A stretch of DNA of 64,000 bases, taken from assembly GCA_029216955.1 (NCBI GenBank), contig JANAVB010009599.1, positions 941,417-1,005,416 of the forward strand. The letters run 5' to 3'. The notes below the pieces were generated by a model, which worked only from the letters and a program-made list of their open reading frames with translations, was not told the DNA's origin and did not search any database. The translations under genes and the position numbers were made by a program. Shown here piece by piece: positions 50,560 through 62,174 of this stretch (the stretch's first letter is position 1; each line of letters opens with the position of its first letter). Origin of the DNA: Iris pallida. Lineage: Eukaryota; Streptophyta; Magnoliopsida; Asparagales; Iridaceae.

Positions 50560-50846
50560 ACGTCTTCCACGTATCGCAACTAAGGCGTTACTTACCGGAC
50601 CCGAGCCATGTAGTTGATCATTCAGAATTGGAGATTGGACCTAGCCTTACTGTGCCAGAGCAACCAGTGGAGATCATCGACCGCATGGAAAAGAGATTGC
50701 GGCATGCAGTAATCCCTCTCGTGAAGATAGCTTGGCGTCACCACTCTCCAAGCGAGGCTACCTGGAAGCGAGAGGACGAGATGAGTATCCTGATCTTTTC
50801 TAGTTATGTTCTATCCCCTCTCTTTCATTATTTGTTAAAATTTTGA
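50560..50846 (+). pseudogene. Pol of element C, C-terminal end
   Basis: After the ACGTC duplication the frame continues VFHVSQLRRYLPDPSHVVDH, ELEIGPSLTVPEQPVEIIDR, IPLVKIAWRHHSPSEATWKRED and stops at 50844-50846. This is the gypsy integrase tail with chromodomain-like end, parallel to 20569-20943 of element B. Confidence 0.9.
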
Positions 50847-50851
50847 GGACA

Positions 50852-50875
50852 AAATTTTCTAAGGAGGGAAGGTAT
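50852..50875 (+). other. Polypurine tract region of element C
   Basis: AAAATTTTCTAAGGAGGGAA ends just before the LTR start TGAAGCCC at 50876. It resembles the PPTs of the minus-strand elements. Confidence 0.7.
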
Positions 50876-53192
50876 TGAAGCCCATGCTTGTATTTTTATT
50901 TTATTTATTAATTATTGTGTTAAGCCTTAAACCCAAGCCTTCGATCATTGTAGCCCACAACTTGTTAATTATTTTTTGTGTGTTATTAATTAATTACTGG
51001 TTAGTTATTTTTTAGCCCAATGACTTAAGCCCTGGAACCCACAACCCAAAGCCGAAATCCAATAGGCTACCCATTCTCCCACTCATCCAAGTCTTCCTTT
51101 CTGATCCGCACAACCCGTGCCCACGTACTTCTCTCCCTCTCCACTATGTAACCCTTAGGAGCAGAAACTCTTCCAATCAACAGAAACTTTATTTTTCCAC
51201 CATCATAAGAACTCTCCTATCTTCATAACCGTTCCACCATTCTTCGATCCGAGATCGCTCTCGCGCTTCCCTCGCCGTTCCGTCGATCCAAGACCCCTCT
51301 CCATCATCTTCCGTGCCGATCCTTCTCGCCTGCCTGCCGGGCCAGCACCCGTCTGCGCCACCAGCGCCCCGCCCGATGTCCCTACCGATCCGTGCACCCC
51401 GTCCGGTGTTCCCCGGCCGCCCAGGCCAGCCCCACGACAGCGCCGCGCCAGGCCAGCCCCGCGACAGCGCCGCGCCAGGCCAGCCCTGCGACAGCGCCCC
51501 CGGCCGCACTGCACACCCGCGCGCGCCCCCAGCCGGCACCGCCGCTCTGACAACCTCACCTGAGGCCGTCGATGCCCTACACAGTCGTCCAGACCCGTGC
51601 GCGCCCTCCGTCCGGCGTCCGCCGTCTCCCATGCGCGTGTCCGTCATCGCGTGTTTGCCGTATGCGTGCACATACCCGTGCTCGTCCTTCCCATTGTTGT
51701 TCTGAGTCCGAGGCCTCCCCTCGGTACTCCTTCGTGCAAGCCTTGGGTAAAAGTTTTCCTTTTCCTTCTGTCATTCTTTACAGAACCCATATTTCACTTT
51801 CTGGCCTTAGAGATTGTTCAGTAGATTAATATTAGTTTCTGTAGATTGTTATTTAGTTTCTGTGTGTTAATAATAGCAATGTTGGTAATAAATTCTTTTA
51901 GAAAACTTTGTTTAGGTTGCTGGTTGCATAAACTTTAATTAATTTAAATATGGATTTATGAATTAGATTATTTAATTTTGTGGTTATAAACTTGGTTGTA
52001 TGTATATCTAAAAAACCTAGAAATCATTTAGTAGATTATTTACAAAAGTCTTTATTTTATTTAGGCATTAGTTAATAAATAGTGGATTAGAATTATTATT
52101 CTTTAAGTAAGAGTTTTGTTAGAAATATATAATAAAATTAATTTCAAATAGATAATGATACATAGTATAAATTCTCTTTTTAATGTTTTTAAGTCAAAAA
52201 GATTTTCGGTAAATAGATTATTAAAGAAAGCTAAATAATTTCTATAAAACGAATTATGTGTTAAAAATTATTATTTTGGCAAATGGTATTTAGTAATAAA
52301 ATCCGAAATCTTTTATAGTAGCTGAAAATCATTATTTTGGTAAGAAAATATATTTTATGCACTAATCGCTATTTTAATAATTAAAGGTAATTTTCTATGT
52401 TATTTACGAAAATGATTAAAAGATATAATTTTAAGGAAAATCATTTTTGTTAAATAATTAATCTCGATAAATAAATTCTACTTTCAAATATTTTTAGATA
52501 TATCTATTTTCCAACAAAATTACTAATTTCAAAGAAATACATTTTTTAAGTAATTTTTCTTAATAATTATTTATTTACGACAAAACCTATATTTACTTAA
52601 ACAGTTATATATTAATTTTATTTTAGCAACAAAACCTACTTTATGTACAAATGGTTTTCAATTAGGATCACTAACCTGTAGACTTGGCCTAGTTTTGTAC
52701 CTTAGATTTAGGGTGTAATTCTGGTTACTAAAACTGGCATTACGATCTTGTAGGTTCGGATCTGTAAACCCTAGCATTCACTTTCTGGTTGCTGCTACGT
52801 CAAAAAATATTCTGAGACAAGTTTCATATCTATTCCATGTCTGCATTTTATTTTGATAATTAAATGTATGCATCAGTTAGTTACATGTAGTATAGTTACA
52901 CTGATTTACCGTGGATCTCTCTCGGACTCCACATAGGTTGATGGATTGCTGGATGGCTATCTTGACATGTTAGTTATTGATTATTGACTCATTGACTTAG
53001 GAATTGCTTGTGGGAGTAGTATAACGTCTGTGACCAAATCCAAATCTTGCTCGTTTTTAGTCTCGCGCTAACCCCTACCACACAGGGGGTTGAGCCGTAC
53101 CGTATACTATTCGTTTTGGCCAAAACGTTAATATACATATTGCCTCTATCCCAGCCGGTCACAGACCCTGTTATATACTCAAACACTAGCTA

Positions 53193-53545
53193 AGCATTGC
53201 ATCATTCTAGACATTGACATCATCTTGCTTGTTAGTCTTTTTACTATTAAATACAAAAAATATTTTGTTTCTTAACTGTCTCGCACTTTACATTTATTAT
53301 TGTTTGATGTGGATAAAATATGTTCTACGGGACAAACTTGGGTTCCCAGTTGAATAAAATATTTTATTTCCGTTAGATGTTTCTGCATGTTGTTAGCTTA
53401 GCATTGCATCATTCTAGACATTGACATCATCTTGCTTGTTGGTCTTTTTACTATTAAATAAAAAAATATTTGTTTCTTAACTGTCTCGCACTTTACATTT
53501 ATTATTGCTAGATGTGGATAAAATATATTCTACGGGACAGACTGC
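53193..53545. repeat. 207-bp partial tandem duplication in LTR of C
   Basis: AGCATTGCATCATTCTAGAC starts at 53193 and again at 53400; both copies run to TCTACGGGACARACT. Confidence 0.85.
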
Positions 53546-53558
53546 TTGATACAGCTTA

Positions 53559-53583
53559 CTGCCGCCGTCTCACAACGGTGCAG
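53559..53583 (+). other. U5 stem-loop, LTR of element C
   Basis: CTGC..CCGT pairs with ACGG.GCAG around CTCACA, 49 nt from the LTR end, with AGC/GCT able to extend the stem. It is in the same position as the hairpins of the minus-strand families but with different stem bases. Confidence 0.6.
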
Positions 53584-53789
53584 GCTGGCCATGATCCAAC
53601 TAGATCCACTACATTGGGATCGGGTCGTGACAGAATTAATCATTTTTCCTTCTAGAAAAATAATCCCACATGGCGCACACTTGTGCCTCATTACACCTCA
53701 TGTGCACACCTCAACACAAGCAATGCATTATATTGAGATACTTATCATTTGTTGTAGCCGATGTGGGACTATATTTCCTAGTATAAAGG

Positions 53790-53884
53790 CAAATATATCA
53801 ACAAGATAAACTATGGAAAACTCTTCTAAGAAAGACTTATAACAAATATATCAACAAGATAAACTATGGAAAACTCTTCTAAGA
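53790..53884. repeat. 42-bp direct repeat, period 53
   Basis: CAAATATATCAACAAGATAA... (42 bp) at 53790-53831 and exactly again at 53843-53884. It lies in otherwise featureless DNA (53633-53920) between the LTR of C and the epsin fragment. Confidence 0.9.
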
Positions 53885-54024
53885 TAAACTGAAAAGACGT
53901 GAGGTCCAACGCAACAAGACTTATCCTGCATCCCAGGAGTACAATTTTGATTCCTGAATAACGTTCAATATAACAAATTGGAGAAAGCTACAGTCAGCAA
54001 GAGGAGGAAATGAGCAACAAGCAC

Positions 54025-54254
54025 CTTGTAGACGTGACGCCAGTTTTTTTCCTGTATCTTTAAGCCTCTTCCATATAACATGCATAATGATATGGTATTT
54101 ATGACTGCACAGTTTGTTAGCACAAAACCTTAAATAAGAAATCCAAGACTTACAGTATTGGAGTATAGGCTTAGTAGTTCCGAGTAGTTTGTGCAATAAC
54201 TACAAGGTGCGATCCATGAGGACCCCATGGCTCATTACTCGTAGCATCAAGAAT
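54025..54254 (-). pseudogene. Epsin-type ENTH domain, two exon fragments
   Basis: Minus 54254-54174 reads [15 protein letters not shown]...AQTTRNY and minus 54104-54025 reads HKYHIIMHVIWKRLKDTGK, then NWRHVYK after a frame change. Both are hallmark blocks of the ENTH domain of plant epsins, clathrin-coat adaptors that bind phosphoinositides at the trans-Golgi network or plasma membrane. A splice acceptor (GTGCAG) precedes the second block and GTGCTT follows it as possible donor. Defects: no GT donor after the first block (TAA follows RNY), one extra A in the GGAAAAAAACTGG run, no 5' exon, and no remainder of the ENTH domain further left. This is a partial, broken copy. Confidence 0.85.
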
Positions 54255-54426
54255 ATGTATAATAAATCAATATCTCACAATATTGAAACTTTTTTCTAGT
54301 TGAGAAAACGAAAGTAGAGGAAAGATCGTTACGCATATATTCTAGAAGCCTGAAAATATTGATGCATGAGATTACAGCTGAATTAATCAATTCACATCAA
54401 TCATCCTACGAGGTATAGAACCATAC

Positions 54427-54600
54427 CATTTGTGTTTGGAGCAATTTGAACATCTTCTTCAGAATCAGAATCTAGAAATATAAATGCAATAAAAATTAGT
54501 TAACAATACATAAGAAGGTTATATATAAAAAAAATAGTGCAGAAAGCATTGAAACAACAATGTTCCTCACCAAATAAATCATCCGCGCCAGAAGGGGTGC
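54427..54600 (-). pseudogene. HD2-like gene, acidic-region exons
   Basis: Minus ...SGADDLF (exon ending at 54571, donor GTGAGG) joins in frame to DSDSEEDVQIAPNTNG (54471-54427, acceptor TTTCTAG, donor GTATGG). This acidic stretch ending in xNG follows the nucleoplasmin-like domain in plant HD2 histone deacetylases. It is downstream, on the same strand, of the HD2 exons at 61817-62132, with MULE D between. The acceptor of the first exon is not visible (TTTCTGC where CAG is expected). The zinc-finger end of HD2 is not found further left. Confidence 0.65.
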
Positions 54601-54732
54601 AGAAAGAACAAAAAAGTCAAGGAAGCAATTAAAGCATGTTAGTCAGAAACATTACTCGTTCAACAACAAAAATACCAAAGCAACAAATGAGAAAAGGATA
54701 TTAATCATCTTGAAAACGGGTCTTGTATCCAT

Positions 54733-54741
54733 AAAAATATA
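54733..54741. other. 9-bp TSD AAAAATATA of MULE D (left)
   Basis: AAAAATATA precedes the terminal AGTTATTTGTATTT; the same nine bases follow the other end at 61801-61809. Confidence 0.8.
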
Positions 54742-55080
54742 AGTTATTTGTATTTGGAAGATGATTTTTGGATAGAATCTATCCGGATAGAAAGCAATTA
54801 ATGCACAAATTAACACTGTTTAATTACTTAGTTACCCTTGGCTCCAAATTTTTCTCCAAAATATGAGTTATTAATTGACAAAAATAGAATTAAATGGATA
54901 AAAAAATTTATTCGGCTAAACACTAACATGCCCCTCCCCCCACCCACCCACCCACCCACAAACACATATACAATAATTTTTTTTTTTGTAATATTAATTT
55001 TTTCATTAATTAATCGATGATATACATCCGGGCTCATTTAAATTAAAGTTTATTATCATCGGTAATACAAACATAATTAA

Positions 55081-55085
55081 TTGTT

Positions 55086-55158
<73 letters not shown>
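55081..55158. repeat. (AT)n array at LINE 3' side
   Basis: About 78 bp of (AT)n. Together with 59395-59452 it brackets the LINE and probably marks its original AT-rich target or tail. Confidence 0.9.
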
Positions 55159-55161
<3 letters not shown>

Positions 55162-55243
55162 TTGGAATAAGGGTAAATATTATTCCTCGCAAAAATCGCG
55201 GTAAAGGTATTACAATACACTATTCTCACATCTCCCTTCCCAG

Positions 55244-56172
55244 TTAAGGGGCCATAACAGTTACATCGAATTCTATATTATGTAGAATTCCTACTAGCGG
55301 AGTAACCAGTCCCTCAAAGATACGCCTGTTGCGCTCCCTCCAGACATGCCAAACTGATGCTGCAAGTCTAACTCTAGCCATCTTTGCGCAACCAGGATCC
55401 ATGCCTCGACGGTCGCTGATCCAGCTGAGGATCTTCCGGATATCTCTAGCACTACCAACTCCACCCATCGATCGTGTACACTGCTCTGCCCAGATGTGCC
55501 AAGTCAACGGACACTCAAAGAAGAGGTGGCCCATAGATTCCGCTTCGCCCATACAAAGTACACACTTCGGGTCGGGAATCTGCATCCCAAACCTGAAAAG
55601 TCTGTCCCACGTCATCAACCTACCCAGAAGGAGTCTGTATGAACAAAGTTGCACTTTGCGGGCAATCCCTTCCCCCAGATGAAGTCATACTCCGCAATCC
55701 TGTCATGAGTAGGCCGAACCAGAGTATAGCAACTTTTAAAACTGAATGTCCCGGACCCTCCAACCGAACCAGGAACAACCCAACTCCAGGAGTCCGTAGG
55801 CTGGCTAGTATCGATAGGGATCCGACGAATCGCCTCTCCAAACTGAGCCGTGAAAGGGTACTCCTCGGACCTCCAGCGTCCATCCCTGATGATCCGACTG
55901 CATTTCACCCCCAGGCTCGCCTCTCTGTCCCACTGAGTACCCAAGATCTCCAGAAGGGAGCCATTTTCCATTCACAGGTCCAGCCAGAGATCAGTATTTG
56001 TCCCGTCCTTCATAATCCTGCAAATAGCGGACTGTAGAACCGGTCTGCACTTAAGGATAGCCTTAAATGAGATCGAGAAATTGTTATCAATCCTGCATTG
56101 CCAAAAATTCATCCGTCGTACATATCTGGTAGCCAGCCACTCTGCCCAAAGGAAACCTTCCGTAATGAACCT
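55244..56172 (-). pseudogene. LINE ORF2, C-terminal part with zf-RVT motif
   Basis: Continues ORF2 beyond a stop (TAG ending at 56173) in the same frame: RFITEGFLWAEWLATRYVRR, LWLDLWMENGSLLEILG and SWSWVVPGSVGGSGTFSFKS. It then shifts frame near 55640 into the zinc-binding reverse transcriptase domain CVLCMGEAESMGHLFFECPL and WHVWRERNRRIF, ending at 55244. This C-terminal domain is typical of plant L1 LINEs. Confidence 0.85.
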
Positions 56173-57821
56173 CTACGCCATCCGCATCCCAGATGCCTCC
56201 CTAACCGCCCGAAGAGGCCGCAACCCCACTCCTCCTTCCTCCCGGGACCGGCAGAGTTGTTCCCAAGCAATCGCATGCATACCTCCTCTCCAGGTAAAAT
56301 TGGCACAAATGGACTCCACCTTCCTTATGGTAGCTACCGGAACCTGAATCGACTGTAACCAGAACATAGCGATGCCAGAGATAACAGACCTTACCAGCTC
56401 AATACGACCACCAAAAGATAGTCCAGCTGCCTGCCAGCCTTCCACTCTCCTTTGGGCAAAATCTACAAGGCTGAGACAATCCTGGTCCTTGGCATAATTG
56501 ACCGTCAAGGGAACCCCCAGATACTTCACCGGTAACTCCCCTTTCTCCACTCCCAGAGCAAGGGCCCGTTCCTCCTTGAGGGTGCACTGAGAGCTGAAAT
56601 AGACCCTGCTCTTCTCCCTATTCAGCTGCAGATCGGACAGTCGCCCAAACTCCTCCATAATATCTGAAAATGCCCCTATCCCCCTCATAGATGGATGCAG
56701 AAATACCAAGAGGTCGTCAGCATATATCAAGTGAGACACCACCGGCTTGACCTGCCTGAAAAGAGGAACAATCTTCCTACTATGCATCGTCAGGTCCATC
56801 AAACAAGTGAAGTACTCCATCATCATGGTGAACAGGTACGGAGAGAGAGGATCCCCCTGCCGTAGTCCCCTGTTGCTCGAGAAACAACCATATGGAGTGC
56901 CCTGAATGAGGACCGAAAATGTGGGGGAGCATATGCACTCCCTCACCCTAGCCACCCATCTCTCATCAAATCCCATAGCAAGCATAAGATGACAGAGGAA
57001 GTCCCTGTTGACCGTGTCATAGGATTTCTGCAAATCCAGCTTCACACAAGCCTTCATCGCCCCCGGCTTGTTGAACTCACCATCTCATGTGCAAGTAGGC
57101 TGTGCTCAGCAATCGAGCGCCCCTTGATGAAAGTCGCTTGATTCCGAGACACCAAGCCCTGCATAATCCCCTCCATACGTCGACACATGAGGTGAGTATT
57201 TATCTTGTAGAGATAATTACAACACACAATAGGCCTGAAGTCGGCGAGGGAGGTCACACCCTCCTTCTTCGGAACCAAGGTCAAGAATGTGTGATTCAGC
57301 TCCTTCAACAACTTTCCTTTCATGAAGAACTCCTGCACCGCCTCCAGGACTGAGAACTTAAGCTCACCCCAGTGACGCCTGAAAAAGCCGTAAGAGAAGC
57401 CGTCCGGACCCGGAGCCTTATTAGGATCTGTCTGCATCATAATAGCCTCTATCTCCTCCAATCTCACTGGGGCTAGCAGCAAACTATTCCCATGTTGCAT
57501 TACCAGCCGCTTCGTAACAAGCCCTGGAAACGTGATGGGATAATCTGACTGTTGGTATAAGTTCGAGTAGAACCTGAATGCCTCCACCTGGATCTCCACT
57601 GGGTCTCCAACAAGCCTGCCCTCGCCATTAAGCAGCCTGGGGATGTTGTTCCGGTGCTGTCTGGCCCGGATCACATCATAGAAGAACTTGGTACAGCGAT
57701 CACCATCCTTGAGCCAAGAACATTTGGCCCTCTGGGCCGCACTAATCTCCTGCTGAAGTCTCAGGGTGTTGACCTCTGCAATCAGGTCCCTCTCCCTAGC
57801 CGCCAACTCTCCGCTCAGCAT
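56173..57821 (-). pseudogene. LINE ORF2 reverse transcriptase region
   Basis: Two frames: 57821-57054 with NKAPGPDGFSYGFFRRHW, LVPKKEGVTSLADFRPIVCC and NQATFIKGRSIAEHSLLAHE, then 57057-56173 with VKLDLQKSYDTVNRDFL, GLRQGDPLSPYLFTMMMEYF and the catalytic box HLIYADDLLVF (YADD). The frames overlap by 4 bases with a shift, breaking the protein in the middle of RT. The enzyme would prime on nicked target DNA in the nucleus. Confidence 0.93.
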
Positions 57822-57848
57822 GTCAGACTACAGAGCCTCCTGGACCTC

Positions 57849-58768
57849 TCAAAGCTCGGCCTCCTTTTCCTCCAGGGAAGACTGCGGCATCTTCTTCACC
57901 CAATCCTGGATAGCTCTCTTGACCTGCTTGAGTTTGTGAACCATGCGGAACTGAGCCGTGCCCTCTCTAGTATGCTGTAGCCCTCCCATAACAACCTCCT
58001 CGTATCCAGCAAAAAGGTACCAGCCATTGTTGTACCGGAATGGCCGAGACTTCCAAGAGGGCCTCGCAGAGAGACCTACCCGGATAGGAAAGTGATCGCT
58101 GGTCCCCGCCGCTAGCCCTTCCGCCCTGGAATTTGGGAAGTAGCGAAACCATTCGCTATTTTCCAACGCCCGATCAAGCTGACAGACGATCCTGTTATGA
58201 ACCGCCTTATTGTGCCAGGTCCAGATGTGTCCATCCCTCTCCAGTCCCCTCAGCCCAGACAAGAGGAGATACCTCTGGAAGTCGTATAGGATCGGATCCG
58301 GCACCGGACGGCCTCCCACCTTCTCATGCCGATGAAGCATGGCATTGAAGTCTTCCATAAGCAGCAGGGGGAGATGCAGGTGCTCCGCCATTCGTCCAAC
58401 ACAGAAAATGTCCTCCCATAAGGTACCACGAAGCCGTCTATCGTTGTGCCCATAAACAGCGTCGAGAATGAAGCAAAACCCTCCTTTGTTTATAAAGGAG
58501 ATTCCAATAAGCTGCTCCGTCATCAGAACCTGATCCCCCTTCCAACTATCCCTGTTCCTTCTAACCCAGATCCTAGCCATACCGCAGAGATCCAGGTTGT
58601 GAGCTTGCCCCAGTTCTCCGGCGTCCTGCAGGATAGCATAATCGTCCCTCTAATCTTCGTCTCAAACAGAATAGAAATATCGCACTTCTTCCTTCTCAGA
58701 ACACTACTAATCTCCCTCCATCTCCTAATGGAACACCCTCCACGAATGTTCCAGGCAAGGACCGACAT
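57849..58768 (-). pseudogene. LINE ORF2 start and endonuclease
   Basis: ORF2 begins at the ATG complementary to 58766-58768 (MSVLAWNIRGG), overlapping the ORF1 stop as TAATG. The AP-type endonuclease motifs are NIRGG, FETK, DFNAMLHRHEK and GTSDHFPI. Reading moves from the 58523-58915 frame to the 57849-58580 frame around 58550. The stop near 57850 separates this part from RT in the same frame. Confidence 0.88.
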
Positions 58769-59388
58769 TAATTGATTAATATGGGATCCCCCTGAATACC
58801 ATCTGGACTGACACCCGAGGGAAGTGTCCCGTCCGTCAAATCTATATCCTCCCCCATCTGCGTCTCCGAGGGGGGAGCCAGATGTGCCTGAATCCTCGAA
58901 AGAGCCAAGGTCCAATCTTGGTTGGCCACGGTTTGATCATCTAGCTCCCCTGGCTGGAGCTCATCTTTCCGTGGGGACGGAGCATGTCTTTTCCTGCTAT
59001 AGACCTTTTCCACCATGGAAGTCTCCATCCCATCCTGTCTGCTAACCATGGAACTCATACCCCTGGTCACCATCATCCTCTGGGGCCTGAACGGGACCAA
59101 CGTGCCCTGGGACCCCTCCTGTCCCGGCGGGGTGACAGCCTCTGACCTCCTGGCCACCTCCATCAAGGAGTCCTCCTCCGTCGGTCTGACTGTAGCAGCC
59201 ACTCTGGTAATGGGACTGGGCGCCACCTCTGGCTCAGCTACCTCCATCTGCGCAGCCGAGGACCTAGCTGTCTCCGACCCGCGCGTCAGACAAGCACTAG
59301 AAGAGTGCCCAAAGCATGCACAGAGGGAACACATTGGGGGGACCCAATCATACTCAACGGCCTGCGTCAGAACCTCCCCTGACGCCAC
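58768..59388 (-). pseudogene. LINE ORF1, C-terminal part with CCHC knuckle
   Basis: 206 codons open. Near its start is VEYDWVPPMCSLCACFGHSS followed by CLT, the plant LINE ORF1 zinc knuckle (C-x2-C-x4-H-x4-C). The rest is Pro/Ser/Glu-rich. The N-terminal RNA-binding part is absent because of 5' truncation; the first ATG is internal to the original protein. It ends with TAA sharing A with the ORF2 ATG (TAATG). Confidence 0.85.
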
Positions 59389-59390
59389 CG

Positions 59391-59394
<4 letters not shown>

Positions 59395-59452
<58 letters not shown>
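59395..59452. repeat. (AT)n array at LINE 5' side
   Basis: 58 bp of (AT)n, followed directly by the inner end of the right arm of MULE E (ATTTAAATGAGC). Confidence 0.9.
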
Positions 59453-59457
<5 letters not shown>

Positions 59458-59929
59458 AAATGAGCTCGTATGTATATCGTTGATTAGTTATTTCTAAAAA
59501 TTAATATTACAAAAAATTTTTTTTGCCAAAAATTAAAATTTGTTATTCCTTCTTCGACCACATAAAGTAGAAAAAAATTTTGTTTATAATTCGATAATAT
59601 TAAGTAGTTTGTTAAACAATTTGTTACTCCTTCCAATCCAACCAAAGTAAATACGTATAAAAAAAATCAGTAGAAACACGTTGGACTGATAATGGAAGAG
59701 AAAGAATAATAGGATTGAGAGGCTAAAACCTTTTCTTCAGTTATTAACTGTATTGGAACTCAAAACCACCTATTGGAACTCCAACACCTATAGGAACTCA
59801 AAATCAACTATTTGAATTGAGTAAAAGGGTATTCTGGACATAAAAAATATGACATGAAAGAGAAAGGAAAAAATAATACCAAATCTACCCCTCTCTATCC
59901 GGATAGATTCTAGCCAACTAGTTTTATTG

Positions 59930-61800
<1,871 letters not shown>

Positions 61801-61809
61801 AAAAATATA
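61801..61809. other. 9-bp TSD AAAAATATA of MULE D (right)
   Basis: Matches 54733-54741. Confidence 0.8.
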
Positions 61810-61816
61810 TACTAAC

Positions 61817-62132
61817 AATCTTGTAGCCGTGAGATAATTCAAATTGTTTCTCAAATACTAAATCATATTGAATCTGTGCACATTTTTCCTGTGAAAGGTT
61901 GCCAGCAACTAGTTTTTGATCATTAAACTTCACAAATTTTGGTACAATTTCAACTCCTTTGTTCTTTGATTCCCCAAGTGAAACCTACATTAAACCTAGA
62001 TATTGAAAATATCTTAGGTTGTAACTTACTGCCAGTTAAGTCTTGTAAACACTATGATAACCTGTTAAAGATGCAATAATTTCTCCTCGTAATTCTAACT
62101 AATCAATGTCTGTCCAGGTTTGACTTCTACAC
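61817..62132 (-). pseudogene. HD2 (HDT)-type histone deacetylase, NPL-domain exons
   Basis: Exon 62132-62062 (acceptor TTTCAG, donor GTTATC) reads VEVKPGQTLIS and EEKLLHL-Q; exon 61984-61817 (acceptor TGTAG, donor GTTAGT) reads VSLGESKNKGVEIVPKFVKF and LVFEKQFELSHGYKI, 56 codons. Together they match the nucleoplasmin-like N-terminal domain of plant HD2 proteins, nucleolar histone deacetylase-family factors. Exon 1 (usually MEFW) is not seen; LTR sequence begins at 62175. Defects: in-frame TAG and TAA in the first exon (the second replaces the Ser of HLSQ) and about eight residues missing between ELSH and GYK. Downstream exons are probably those at 54427-54600. Family call is confident; being a functional gene is unlikely. 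Confidence 0.82.
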
Positions 62133-62174
62133 CTGAAAGTAATAATTGGTTGCTTATAGCAAACACGAAATGTA

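Larger units (their letters stand above)
50876..53632 (+). repeat. 3' LTR of element C (2.76 kb)
   Basis: Starts TGAAGCCCATGC after the PPT and ends ATCGGGTCGTGACA, the same terminal motif as the minus-strand LTRs. A GC-rich block (51190-51720) ends in CAAGCCTTGGGTAAAAG, which looks like a plant 5' splice donor. The following 1.2 kb is AT-rich. Tandem duplication of 207 bp at 53193-53545. Stem-loop at 53559-53583. Reading frames in the GC-rich block run both ways and are not recognisable. Confidence 0.8.
55200..59392 (-). mobile_element. L1-type LINE, 5'-truncated, inactive
   Basis: Minus-strand non-LTR retrotransposon with the ORF1 C-terminus (59388-58768) and ORF2 (58768-55244): endonuclease, RT and zinc-knuckle end. 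The 5' end is missing (sequence opens within ORF1 at an (AT)n border). The 3' end is AT-rich. Frameshifts near 58550, 57055 and 55640 and in-frame stops at about 57850 and 56173 disable it. It sits within MULE E. The target duplication cannot be seen because both borders are (AT)n. Confidence 0.9.
54756..59929. mobile_element. MULE-type element E with nested LINE (5.17 kb)
   Basis: Flanked by TTTGTATTT at 54747-54755 and 59930-59938 (9 bp). Arms 54756-55045 and 59453-59929 are imperfect inverted repeats: GGATAGAATCTATCCGGATA against its complement near the ends, and GTAATATTAATTTTT / GCTCATTTAAATT at the inner ends. The middle is a LINE bordered by (AT)n. No transposase is present, so without the LINE E is a non-autonomous element. 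The arms differ in length. Confidence 0.78.

Noticed and set aside
51189..51671. 160-codon minus frame, Gly/Arg-rich
   Set aside because: GC-rich LTR block where many frames stay open on both strands; not conserved in the second copy at 62.4 kb.
55081..59452. Target-site duplication of the LINE
   Set aside because: Both borders are (AT)n, so any match is meaningless.
59015..59497. 160-codon plus frame
   Set aside because: Antisense shadow of LINE ORF1 running into (AT)n.
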